A stretch of DNA of 14,618 nucleotides, taken from the NCBI GenBank assembly GCA_041590075.1, contig JBFHUL010000083.1, forward strand, positions 1 to 14,618. The letters run 5' to 3'. The notes beneath the pieces were generated by a model that had not been told where the DNA came from, did no database searches, and saw only the letters and a program-made list of their open reading frames with translations. Below, piece after piece: positions 6,559 through 14,507 of this stretch. The first letter of the stretch is position 1. Every line of letters starts with the position of its first letter. Source of the stretch: PZPK01 sp041590075. GTDB taxonomy: Bacteria > Pseudomonadota > Gammaproteobacteria > Pseudomonadales > Oleiphilaceae. A program made the translations under genes and the position numbers.

Positions 6559-9399
6559 ATGCAAGACAGCACGATGGAACAACTCTGGCGGACAAGTCAC
6601 CTGTCCGGCGGAAATCTTGTCTATGTCGAACAACTCTACGATGCGTATTTGTCCGACCCGAACAGCGTACCGGAAGAGTGGCGCAGTTATTTCGATCAAC
6701 TGCCACGGGTCAATGGTTACTCCGCTAAAGACATTCCGCACTCCACCATCCGTGAACAATTCCTTCATCTTTCCAAACAGAAATTCACCAAGTCAGATCT
6801 GAGCACGCCCGCCAGTGCGGTAAGTGAGCACGAAAAGAAACAGGTCAAAGTTCTTCAGTTAATCAGCGCATACAGAATACGGGGTCATCAGGTAGCAGCA
6901 CTGGATCCACTGGGCTTGATGGAGCGTGAGCACGTCACCGATCTGGAGCTGGATTATCATGGCTTGAGTGAAGCGGATCTCGATACCCGTTTTCAAACCG
7001 GCAGTTTGGCATTTGGTGATGAAGAGTTGACCCTAGGCGAGATCATCGAAGGCTTAAAGAGCACCTATTGTTCCTCAATCGGCGCTGAATATATGCATGT
7101 CGTCGACACCGATATTCGCCGCTGGTTCCAGCAAAGGCTGGAGTCGGTAAAAGGTAAGCCAAAGTACGAATTCGAAACGCGTTACCACTTATTGGAGCGA
7201 TTGACTGCGGCTGAGGGGCTTGAGAAATATCTGGGTTCGCGTTACCCCGGCACTAAACGCTTTGGTCTTGAAGGTGGCGAAAGCCTCATTCCTCTAGTGG
7301 ATGAACTGATTCAACGCGCTGGCGGATACGGTGCGAAAGAGATTGTGATTGGCATGGCCCACCGAGGCCGGCTCAATGTTCTCGTGAACACCCTGGGTAA
7401 AAATCCTAAGGACCTGTTTGACGAGTTTGATGGTAAAAAACTCCACGACATGGGGTCGGGAGACGTGAAATACCATCAGGGTTTCTCGTCGAACGTGATG
7501 ACCCCCGGTGGAGAAGTGCATCTGGCCTTATCGTTTAACCCTTCTCATTTGGAGATTGTATCGCCTGTTGTTGAAGGCTCCGTGCGCGCCAGACAGACTC
7601 GCCGCGAAGACAAAACAGGCGAAACAGTCGTGCCCATCATTATGCACGGTGATGCCGCGTTTGCAGGTCAGGGCGTTGTGATGGAAACCTTCCAGATGTC
7701 ACAAACGCGTGCCTATGGTACTGGCGGTTCCGTTCACATCATCGTGAATAACCAAGTCGGGTTTACCACCAGCAAACGCGAAGACGCGCGTTCGACTGAA
7801 TACTGTACCGACGTTGCCAAGATGATCGAAGCGCCAATCCTCCACGTTAACGGAGATGATCCTGAGGCAGTGTTGTTCGCGACCCAGGTTGCCATTGATT
7901 ACCGCAACGAGTTCAAGAAAGACGTGGTTATCGATTTGGTCTGCTATCGTCGACGCGGCCACAATGAGGCGGACGAGCCCTCTGGCACACAGCCATTGAT
8001 GTACGACATTATCAAGAAGCATAAAACGACCCGCACGCTTTATGCCGAGAGTTTGGTTAGTGAGGAAGTTATTTCCGACGAACAGGTGAAGAAACTCGAA
8101 AATGACTATCGCTCTGCACTGGAAAAAGGTGAGCACGTCACTAAAAGCCTCGTGTTGGAGCCAAATAAGGGTATGTACGTTGATTGGGCGCCTTACCTCG
8201 GGCATGAGTGGACGGCCCGCTGTAAAACCGGTATTGCCCTCAAAACGCTGCAGCGGCTGGGTAAGAAGCTTGATCAGATACCTGAAGGGTTCCCTATTCA
8301 GCGTCAAGTGCAAAAGATCATTCAAGACCGCAGCAAGATGAACCAGGGTGCACTTCCCATCAACTGGGGATACGGCGAAGTCATGGCCTACGCGACTTTG
8401 TTGCACGAGGGGCATGAGATTCGTATTACAGGCCAGGACGTGGGACGCGGTACGTTTTCTCACCGTCACGTGGTATTGCACAACCAGAGCGATGCTTCGA
8501 CCTATGTACCTTTGCAGCATTTAGCCGAAGATCAGCCCCGTTTTGAAATTTATGATTCCCTGCTTTCAGAGGAGGCTGTGCTCGCGTTCGAATACGGTTT
8601 TGCCACCACGAACCCGAAATGCCTGGTGATCTGGGAAGCGCAGTTCGGCGACTTCGCCAACGGTGCACAGGTAGTCATCGACCAGTTTATTACCAGTGGG
8701 GAGCATAAATGGGGGCGTTTATGCGGCCTGACCCTACTTCTGCCTCATGGTTACGAAGGGCAGGGCCCGGAACACTCCTCCGCACGACTGGAGCGCTTCC
8801 TGCAGATGTGCGCCGAGCACAATATTCAGGTATGCGTGCCTACTACGCCTGCGCAAATCTTCCATATGTTGCGTCGTCAGGTGAAACGTCCGTTGCGTAA
8901 ACCTTTGATTGCAATTACACCGAAAAGCCTTCTGCGGCACAAGGATGCGGTATCAACGCTGGACGATCTCAGCCAGGGCAGTTTCCAGACCGTGATTGAC
9001 GAAGTGGATGATATCGATCGCAAAAAAGTAACCCGCGTCATCATGTGCAGTGGCAAAGTGTATTACGAACTTCTGGAATACCGCCGTAGTAATGAGATAG
9101 AAGATACTGCCGTGATTCGCATCGAGCAGCTTTACCCGTTTCCCAGCGGTGATCTGGAAGAGGTGTTACGCCAGTATCCGAAAACCAAAGATGTTGTTTG
9201 GTGTCAGGAAGAGCCTCAGAATCAGGGTGCCTGGTACCCCACTCAACACCGTATGCGTCGCGTGCTGAAGAAAATTAACGAAAAAATCTATCTGCGTTAT
9301 GCAGGCAGAAAAGGATCCGCAGCTCCCGCAGCAGGTTATATCTCCGTGCATGTTGAAGAGCAGAACAAACTCATTAACCAAGCATTTCATGCTAAATAG
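6559..9399 (+). CDS. sucA: 2-oxoglutarate dehydrogenase E1 component
   Basis: ThDP-dependent decarboxylase of the 2-oxoglutarate dehydrogenase complex; it decarboxylates 2-oxoglutarate and transfers the succinyl group to the lipoyl arm of SucB. The 946 residues compare with 933 in E. coli. The N-terminal segment with EQLYDAYLSDP and WRSYFDQLP is the usual E2-contacting region. Active-site stretches include GMAHRGRLNV (H268), FNPSHLEIVSP (H330), and the ThDP/Mg motif from GDAA (364-367) to NN (397-398). VCYRRRGHNEADEPS and, near the end, WCQEEPQNQGAWY are family signatures. ATG 6559 has AAGGCGAG upstream and gives the family's MQ start. sucB follows after 19 nt, so E1 and E2 are probably co-transcribed. 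Confidence 0.98.
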   Translation: MQDSTMEQLWRTSHLSGGNLVYVEQLYDAYLSDPNSVPEEWRSYFDQLPRVNGYSAKDIPHSTIREQFLHLSKQKFTKSDLSTPASAVSEHEKKQVKVLQLISAYRIRGHQVAALDPLGLMEREHVTDLELDYHGLSEADLDTRFQTGSLAFGDEELTLGEIIEGLKSTYCSSIGAEYMHVVDTDIRRWFQQRLESVKGKPKYEFETRYHLLERLTAAEGLEKYLGSRYPGTKRFGLEGGESLIPLVDELIQRAGGYGAKEIVIGMAHRGRLNVLVNTLGKNPKDLFDEFDGKKLHDMGSGDVKYHQGFSSNVMTPGGEVHLALSFNPSHLEIVSPVVEGSVRARQTRREDKTGETVVPIIMHGDAAFAGQGVVMETFQMSQTRAYGTGGSVHIIVNNQVGFTTSKREDARSTEYCTDVAKMIEAPILHVNGDDPEAVLFATQVAIDYRNEFKKDVVIDLVCYRRRGHNEADEPSGTQPLMYDIIKKHKTTRTLYAESLVSEEVISDEQVKKLENDYRSALEKGEHVTKSLVLEPNKGMYVDWAPYLGHEWTARCKTGIALKTLQRLGKKLDQIPEGFPIQRQVQKIIQDRSKMNQGALPINWGYGEVMAYATLLHEGHEIRITGQDVGRGTFSHRHVVLHNQSDASTYVPLQHLAEDQPRFEIYDSLLSEEAVLAFEYGFATTNPKCLVIWEAQFGDFANGAQVVIDQFITSGEHKWGRLCGLTLLLPHGYEGQGPEHSSARLERFLQMCAEHNIQVCVPTTPAQIFHMLRRQVKRPLRKPLIAITPKSLLRHKDAVSTLDDLSQGSFQTVIDEVDDIDRKKVTRVIMCSGKVYYELLEYRRSNEIEDTAVIRIEQLYPFPSGDLEEVLRQYPKTKDVVWCQEEPQNQGAWYPTQHRMRRVLKKINEKIYLRYAGRKGSAAPAAGYISVHVEEQNKLINQAFHAK

Positions 9400-9418
9400 C
9401 GTTTTATAAGGATTGGAA

Positions 9419-10654
9419 ATGTCTACCGAAATAAAAGCCCCAACCTTCCCGGAATCTGTTGCGGACGGAACGATAGCGACATGGCACAAGCAGCCAGGCG
9501 AACAAGTGGAACGCGATGAACTGCTTGTAGATATCGAGACCGACAAAGTCGTACTCGAGGTAGTTGCACCCGACAACGGTGTAGTCGAAGAAATCATTAA
9601 AAACGAAGGCGACGTTGTGCTCAGCGGAGAAGTGATCGGCAAGTTCAAGGCCGGCGCTGAAGGCAGTGCCTCCAAAGACTCGGGATCATCGGATAGCGAT
9701 AAAACAGAAAGTGCCGATTCGTCCTCCAACGATGACGAAGAAGTGCTCATGAGCCCGGCCGCGCGAAAACTCGCGGAAGAAAAGGATATTGATCCTTCAT
9801 CGATCAAAGCCACGGGTAAAGATGGCCGCGTGACCAAAGAAGATGTGGTCAATTACCTCGAAGAGAGCAAATCCGCACAAAGTGCCTCCAAGGCACAGCC
9901 CCAGCAGGCTTCACCGGCAAGTGCCAAACCCGCGGATATCCCTCAGGGTGACCGTGCAGAAAAACGTGTGCCGATGACCCGTTTGCGTTCGAGTATCGCA
10001 AAGCGCCTGCTGGAAGCGACGCAAACCACAGCGATGTTGACCACCTTTAATGAAGTCAATATGAAGCCGCTTATGGAGCTTCGTAAGCAGTACAAGGATC
10101 TGTTTGAGAAAACACACAACGGCACCAAGCTTGGCTTTATGTCCTTGTTTGTGAAAGCCGCCGCCGAGGCACTCAAGCGCTTCCCCGCAGTGAATGCTTC
10201 GATTGATGGCAACGACATTGTTTATCATGGGTATCAGGATATCGGTGTAGCCGTTTCAACCGAAAAGGGACTCGTAGTACCGATACTTCGCGATGCCGAC
10301 ATGATGAGTCTGGCCACGATTGAAACAACGATTAAAGAATTTGGCGGTAAAGCGCGCGATGGAAAACTAACGATCGAAGAGATGACTGGGGGCACCTTCA
10401 CCATTTCGAATGGAGGGGTATTTGGCTCGCTGATGTCCACGCCCATTCTCAATCCCCCACAAACAGCCATACTGGGCATGCACAAAATTCAGGAGCGCCC
10501 GATGGCGGTTAATGGAGAAGTTGTGATTTTGCCAATGATGTATCTTGCGCTGTCTTACGATCACCGCATGATAGATGGAAAGGAAGCGGTACAGTTTCTG
10601 GTGACGATCAAAGAACTGATTGAAGATCCCGCTCGCATACTACTCGAAATTTAA
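9419..10654 (+). CDS. sucB: 2-oxoglutarate dehydrogenase E2, dihydrolipoyllysine succinyltransferase
   Basis: Core of the 2-oxoglutarate dehydrogenase complex; moves the succinyl group from SucA to CoA on a swinging lipoyl arm. The domain order in 411 residues is: lipoyl domain at 1-78 with K43 in ETDKVVLEV; a linker at about 82-107; the peripheral E1/E3-binding domain at 109-148 (SPAARKLAEE to GRVTKEDV); a second linker at 150-180; and the catalytic acyltransferase domain at 182-411 with H382 and D386 in YDHRMIDG. The first linker is rich in Ser, Asp and Glu rather than the usual Ala/Pro/Gln. I chose ATG 9419, with AAGGA at 9408-9412 and 6 nt spacing, over the in-frame TTG 9413. Confidence 0.98.
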   Translation: MSTEIKAPTFPESVADGTIATWHKQPGEQVERDELLVDIETDKVVLEVVAPDNGVVEEIIKNEGDVVLSGEVIGKFKAGAEGSASKDSGSSDSDKTESADSSSNDDEEVLMSPAARKLAEEKDIDPSSIKATGKDGRVTKEDVVNYLEESKSAQSASKAQPQQASPASAKPADIPQGDRAEKRVPMTRLRSSIAKRLLEATQTTAMLTTFNEVNMKPLMELRKQYKDLFEKTHNGTKLGFMSLFVKAAAEALKRFPAVNASIDGNDIVYHGYQDIGVAVSTEKGLVVPILRDADMMSLATIETTIKEFGGKARDGKLTIEEMTGGTFTISNGGVFGSLMSTPILNPPQTAILGMHKIQERPMAVNGEVVILPMMYLALSYDHRMIDGKEAVQFLVTIKELIEDPARILLEI

Positions 10655-10678
10655 GTTAACGCAGGAGTTAATAGTTAC

Positions 10679-12118
10679 ATGTCAAATAAGTTCGATGTTA
10701 TCGTCGTTGGCTCTGGTCCAGCCGGCTATGTAGCCGCCATTCGCTGTGGTCAACTCGGTCTGAAAACTGCCTGTGTTGAAAAATGGAGTAATGAAAACGG
10801 TAAACAGGTTCTGGGTGGTACGTGCCTCAATGTCGGTTGTATCCCTTCCAAAGCATTGCTTGAATCCTCGCATAAATTTGAAGAGGCCAAGCATGATTTT
10901 GAGCTGCATGGCATCAATGTCAAAGATCTGCAGGTCGACGTTCCCAAAATGATGGAACGTAAGAATAAGATAGTCGGCAATCTCACAAGTGGCATCGCCT
11001 CGTTGTTTAAGGCTAATGGCGTCACCTCAATTCAAGGTACAGGCAAATTGCTTGCGAACAAGCAGGTAGAAGTCACTGACCAAAAAGGCGAAACCACTAC
11101 TTACGAAGCGGAAAACGTAATTCTGGCGACCGGTTCCAAACCTATAGAGATTCCTTCAGCGCCTTTAACAGAGGGTTATATCGTAGATTCGACAGGCGCT
11201 TTGGAATTTGAAGAAGTGCCTAAACGGTTGGGAGTGATTGGCGCTGGTGTGATTGGATTGGAGCTTGGCAGCGTCTGGGCGCGTCTGGGTTCGGAAGTCA
11301 CAGTGATTGAGGCGCAAGACACCTTTCTGAGTACTGTCGACCAACAGATTGCTAAAGAAGCGCTCAAACAGTTCAAAAAGCAAGGGCTCGATATCAAGCT
11401 TAAAGCGATGGTAACAGGCACTGAAATCAAGCGCGGCCTCGTGAACGTGAGCTACAAAGATGCCAAAGGTACGCAAGAACTCAAGGTAGACAAGCTCATT
11501 GTGGGCGTGGGGCGTGCGCCCGTCACAGATGGTTTGCTTTCACCCGACAGCGGTGTGAATCTCGATGAGCGCGGGTTTATTTTCGTCGACGATTATTGTC
11601 AGACGGATGTTCCGGGCATTTATGCGGTAGGTGACGTTGTGCGCGGCCCAATGCTCGCCCATAAAGGTTCCGAAGAGGGCATTATGGTTGCTGAGCGTAT
11701 CGCCGGACAAAAGACGCAGGTGAATTACGACACGGTTCCTGGTGTTATTTATACGGCGCCGGAGATTGCTTGGGTAGGTAAAACCGAAGAGCAACTGAAG
11801 GCCGACGGCGTCGATTACAATGTGGGTGTATGTCCGTTCGCAGCGAGCGGTCGCGCTATGGCGGCCAATGCCACTGCGGGCATGGTGAAAGTACTGGCCG
11901 ATGCGAAAAGTGATCGCGTTTTGGGCGTGCATATCATTGGTCACAATGCCTCGGAACTGGTGGCGCAAGCCGTGATCGCCATGGAATTTGGCTCCAGTGC
12001 CGAAGATCTCGGATTGACGATGTTTGCCCACCCAACGCTGTCGGAGACTGTGCACGAAGCTGCGCTTGCCGTAGCGGGGCATGCGATTCATATCGCCAAT
12101 CGCAAGAAACGCAAATAA
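10679..12118 (+). CDS. lpd: Dihydrolipoyl dehydrogenase (E3)
   Basis: FAD enzyme that reoxidises the dihydrolipoyl group of SucB and reduces NAD+. The 479 residues contain the FAD motif GSGPAGYVAA (11-20), the redox disulfide C49/C54 in GGTCLNVGCIPSK, the NAD-binding GAGVIGLELG (188-197), a second FAD segment IYAVGDV (314-320), and the C-terminal catalytic pair H451/E456 in HPTLSETVHE. AGGAG lies at 10663-10667, a somewhat long 11 nt before ATG. The position between sucB and sucC matches lpdG of Pseudomonas and points to service in the 2-oxoglutarate complex. It may also serve pyruvate dehydrogenase or glycine cleavage if the genome has no other copy. Confidence 0.98.
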   Translation: MSNKFDVIVVGSGPAGYVAAIRCGQLGLKTACVEKWSNENGKQVLGGTCLNVGCIPSKALLESSHKFEEAKHDFELHGINVKDLQVDVPKMMERKNKIVGNLTSGIASLFKANGVTSIQGTGKLLANKQVEVTDQKGETTTYEAENVILATGSKPIEIPSAPLTEGYIVDSTGALEFEEVPKRLGVIGAGVIGLELGSVWARLGSEVTVIEAQDTFLSTVDQQIAKEALKQFKKQGLDIKLKAMVTGTEIKRGLVNVSYKDAKGTQELKVDKLIVGVGRAPVTDGLLSPDSGVNLDERGFIFVDDYCQTDVPGIYAVGDVVRGPMLAHKGSEEGIMVAERIAGQKTQVNYDTVPGVIYTAPEIAWVGKTEEQLKADGVDYNVGVCPFAASGRAMAANATAGMVKVLADAKSDRVLGVHIIGHNASELVAQAVIAMEFGSSAEDLGLTMFAHPTLSETVHEAALAVAGHAIHIANRKKRK

Positions 12119-12126
12119 CAGTTTTT

Positions 12127-12145
12127 GCCAGCCCGCGCGGCTGGC
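12127..12145 (+). repeat. Hairpin just after lpd, no U tract
   Basis: GCCAGCC (12127-12133) pairs perfectly with GGCTGGC (12139-12145) around a CGCGC loop, starting 8 nt after the lpd stop. The short T run lies before rather than after it, so it is not a standard terminator. It sits in the same place relative to lpd as the 10-bp hairpin does relative to sdhB. Confidence 0.65.
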
Positions 12146-12219
12146 CGGCTTGCACCGTAAAGCAAGGGAAAGTAGGGGCTGCACAATAATTACAAGCCCA
12201 CTTAAAGGCGAGTTACTCC

Positions 12220-12279
12220 ATGAGAATCGTCAGGTGTACGGTGAAGGTCGCCGCATTTAAGTCGCTTCAGTGCGCTTAA
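12220..12279 (+). CDS. Possible 19-residue leader peptide ahead of sucC
   Basis: ATG at 12220 opens a 19-codon frame ending in TAA: MRIVRCTVKVAAFKSLQCA. AAGGCGAG, the same ribosome binding site sequence that precedes sucA, lies at 12205-12212 with 7 nt spacing. The peptide is basic with two cysteines and resembles no family I know. It shows no run of one amino acid of the kind used in attenuation. It may be a real leader peptide, or chance, since the AAGGCGAG could instead belong to an RNA motif. No homologue comparison was possible. Confidence 0.25.
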   Translation: MRIVRCTVKVAAFKSLQCA

Positions 12280-12395
12280 AAGGCAACGTTTACTTCGTTC
12301 AACCACATTAACGTTTGGGACTGTGAAAACGCAGATCGCAAACGGTCGTAACAGTTGCAAAGGCAGCTGGAAACTTTAAACCGACGGATATAATT

Positions 12396-13559
12396 ATGAA
12401 TTTACATGAGTATCAGGCAAAACAGCTCTTTGCTGAATACGGACTCCCTGTTTCAACGGGATATGCATGTGATACTGCCCAGGAAGCAGCCGAAGCCGCG
12501 AGTAAGATAGGCGGAGACAAGTGGGTCGTAAAAGCGCAGGTGCATGCGGGTGGCCGCGGCAAAGCCGGCGGCGTTAAACTGGTTAGCTCGAAGGAAGAAA
12601 TTCGGGCTTTCGCTGAACAATGGCTGGGTAAGAATCTGGTGACTTATCAGACCGATGAGAAAGGCCAGCCGGTGTCAAAAATACTCGTTGAAGCCTGCAC
12701 TGACATCGCCCAGGAGTTATACCTCGGAGCGGTTGTTGATCGCGGTTCGCGTCGCGTTGTATTTATGGCATCCACTGAGGGTGGCGTGGAAATCGAGAAA
12801 GTAGCCGAAGAAACCCCTGAGAAAATACTCAAGGCAGAGATTGATCCTTTGGTGGGGGCACAGCCCTATCAGGCACGTGATCTTGCTTTTCAACTGGGCC
12901 TCAACAGCGCTCAGGTTAAACAGTTCACCAAATTGTTCCTCGGCCTTTCTAAGCTTTTCCATGACTATGACCTGGCACTTTTAGAAATCAATCCTCTGGT
13001 TATTACTGACACGGGTGATCTGCATTGCCTCGATGGAAAAATCAATATCGATAGCAATGCCATGTACCGCCAGCCCAAATTGCGTGAAATGCATGATCCT
13101 TCTCAAGAAGATGCTCGCGAAGCACACGCCGCATCATGGGAGCTGAATTACGTCGCACTGGAAGGCAATATCGGATGCATGGTAAACGGCGCCGGTTTGG
13201 CGATGGGTACTATGGATATCGTTAAATTGCATGGTGGTGCACCGGCTAACTTCTTGGACGTAGGCGGGGGTGCAACCAAAGAGCGCGTCACTGAAGCGTT
13301 CAAGATCATCCTGTCTGATGACAACGTCAAGGCAGTACTCGTTAATATCTTTGGCGGCATAGTGCGCTGCGATCTAATTGCTGAGGGCATCATTGGTGCC
13401 GTTAAAGAAGTAGGCGTGAAGGTACCGGTGGTTGTGCGCCTGGAAGGCAATAATGCAGAGTTAGGTGCGAAAACACTCGCGGACAGCGGGCTGGATATTA
13501 TCGCAGCGACGAGTCTAACCAATGCCGCAGAGTCGGTAGTTAAAGCGGCTAAGGGGTAA
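12396..13559 (+). CDS. sucC: Succinyl-CoA synthetase beta subunit (ADP/GDP-forming)
   Basis: Nucleotide-binding subunit that, with SucD, converts succinyl-CoA, phosphate and NDP to succinate, CoA and NTP. It has 387 residues (388 in E. coli). The N-terminal ATP-grasp domain shows MNLHEYQAKQLF, K46 in VVKAQVHAGGRGKAGG, and the metal/nucleotide residues E197 and N199 in LLEINPLV with D213 in LDGKINID. The C-terminal CoA-ligase domain includes LEGNIGCMVNGAGLAM and VNIFGGIVRCDLIAEG, which face the phosphohistidine of SucD. The ribosome binding site is modest (GACGGA at 12383-12388). It is separated from lpd by a structured leader but closely coupled to sucD (5 nt). Confidence 0.98.
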   Translation: MNLHEYQAKQLFAEYGLPVSTGYACDTAQEAAEAASKIGGDKWVVKAQVHAGGRGKAGGVKLVSSKEEIRAFAEQWLGKNLVTYQTDEKGQPVSKILVEACTDIAQELYLGAVVDRGSRRVVFMASTEGGVEIEKVAEETPEKILKAEIDPLVGAQPYQARDLAFQLGLNSAQVKQFTKLFLGLSKLFHDYDLALLEINPLVITDTGDLHCLDGKINIDSNAMYRQPKLREMHDPSQEDAREAHAASWELNYVALEGNIGCMVNGAGLAMGTMDIVKLHGGAPANFLDVGGGATKERVTEAFKIILSDDNVKAVLVNIFGGIVRCDLIAEGIIGAVKEVGVKVPVVVRLEGNNAELGAKTLADSGLDIIAATSLTNAAESVVKAAKG

Positions 13560-13564
13560 GTATC

Positions 13565-14437
13565 ATGAGCGTATTAATCAATAAAGACACGAAAGTAATT
13601 TGTCAGGGATTTACGGGCTCTCAGGGTACGTTCCATTCCGAGCAAGCCATTGAATACGGCACCAAAATGGTCGGTGGTGTCACACCGGGTAAAGGTGGAC
13701 AAACGCATCTGGGTTTGCCCGTGTTCAATACCGTTCGCGAGGCCGTTGAGCAGACGGGTGCGGAAGCTTCTGTCATCTATGTGCCCGCGCCGTTTTGTAA
13801 GGACTCTATCCTCGAAGCAGCGAATGGTGGTATCAAACTCATCGTATGTATCACTGAAGGTATCCCCACGCTGGATATGCTGGATGCCAAAATCAAGTGC
13901 GATGAGCTCGGTGTCCGCTTGATCGGACCAAACTGCCCAGGCGTCATCACTCCTGGTGAAAGTAAAATTGGTATCATGCCTGGCCACATTCACCTGCCAG
14001 GAAAAGTAGGGATTGTTTCGCGTTCAGGAACATTGACCTATGAAGCAGTGAAGCAAACCACCGATTTTGGTTTTGGTCAGTCTACATGTGTGGGCATCGG
14101 TGGTGACCCGATTCCTGGTTCCAACTTCATCGATATTCTTGAAATGTTCGAGAATGATCCGCAAACCGAAGCGATTGTGATGATTGGTGAGATTGGTGGC
14201 ACTGCTGAGGAAGAAGCTGCGGAGTATATCAAGGCAAATGTGACCAAACCGGTTGTCTCATATATTGCCGGCGTTACAGCGCCTCCAGGTAAGCGGATGG
14301 GCCATGCTGGTGCAATTATCGCAGGTGGCAAAGGTACTGCAGCGGATAAATTTGCTGCGCTTGAAGCAGTAGGCGTAACGACAGTAAAAAGTCTTGCCGA
14401 TATCGGCGAAGCATTGAAGAAACGCACCGGGTGGTAA
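13565..14437 (+). CDS. sucD: Succinyl-CoA synthetase alpha subunit
   Basis: Carries the phosphohistidine and the CoA site of succinyl-CoA synthetase. It has 290 residues (289 in E. coli). The CoA-binding Rossmann part shows GFTGSQGTFH (15-24) and GGVTPGKGG. The conserved GPNCPGVITPGE is at 121-132. The active-site histidine is H247 in RMGHAGAI, and E209 in IGEIGGTAEE should position it. AAGGGG at 13551-13556, overlapping the sucC stop, gives an 8-nt spaced ribosome binding site, so translation of the two subunits is likely coupled. It is the last gene of the cluster and is followed by a strong terminator. Confidence 0.98.
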   Translation: MSVLINKDTKVICQGFTGSQGTFHSEQAIEYGTKMVGGVTPGKGGQTHLGLPVFNTVREAVEQTGAEASVIYVPAPFCKDSILEAANGGIKLIVCITEGIPTLDMLDAKIKCDELGVRLIGPNCPGVITPGESKIGIMPGHIHLPGKVGIVSRSGTLTYEAVKQTTDFGFGQSTCVGIGGDPIPGSNFIDILEMFENDPQTEAIVMIGEIGGTAEEEAAEYIKANVTKPVVSYIAGVTAPPGKRMGHAGAIIAGGKGTAADKFAALEAVGVTTVKSLADIGEALKKRTGW

Positions 14438-14450
14438 TTTAAGCTCAGGC

Positions 14451-14485
14451 AAAAAAAGGGGGAGTCAATGGCTCCCCCTTTTTTA
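14451..14485. terminator. Bidirectional rho-independent terminator after sucD
   Basis: GGGGGAG (14458-14464) pairs with CTCCCCC (14472-14478). The stem is extended by the A run at 14451-14457 with the T run at 14479-14484. It lies 13 nt after the sucD stop and 23 nt beyond the stop of the convergent PEP-CTERM gene. It can end the sdh-suc transcript and, in the other direction, the PEP-CTERM transcript. Confidence 0.93.
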
Positions 14486-14507
14486 TTTATCTGCTCATTT
14501 TGATCGG

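Larger units (their letters stand above)
12119..12395 (+). other. lpd-sucC intergenic region and structured sucC leader
   Basis: This 277-bp gap follows the lpd stop. Beyond the hairpin next to lpd it holds: GGGCT/AGCCC (12176-12199); a possible 19-codon ORF (12220-12279); two similar sequences starting CTTAAA (12201-12219 and 12275-12296); a two-part stem-loop CGTTTG/CAAACG (12312-12317 and 12339-12344) enclosing CTGTG-AAAA-CGCAG; and CAGTTG/CAGCTG with one G-U pair (12352-12369), just before sucC. No good promoter is seen. A conserved sucC leader RNA has been proposed in Pseudomonas from comparative genomics; this may be a relative, but I could not compare the consensus. Confidence 0.45.

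Noticed and set aside
7699..8520. A 273-codon minus-strand open frame inside sucA
   Set aside because: Fully antisense to conserved sucA sequence, with no recognisable motif and no separate promoter or ribosome binding site; most likely a coding shadow.
9166..9852. A 228-codon minus-strand open frame, rich in Ser and Thr, opposite the sucA/sucB junction
   Set aside because: It lies antisense to the well-supported sucA end and the sucB lipoyl and linker region. Its Ser/Thr richness is the complement of the Glu/Asp/Ser-rich sucB coding strand, and it resembles no family.
11540..12184. A 214-codon minus-strand open frame opposite the end of lpd
   Set aside because: Antisense to the conserved lpd C-terminal region and rich in Arg and His, as expected for a shadow frame.
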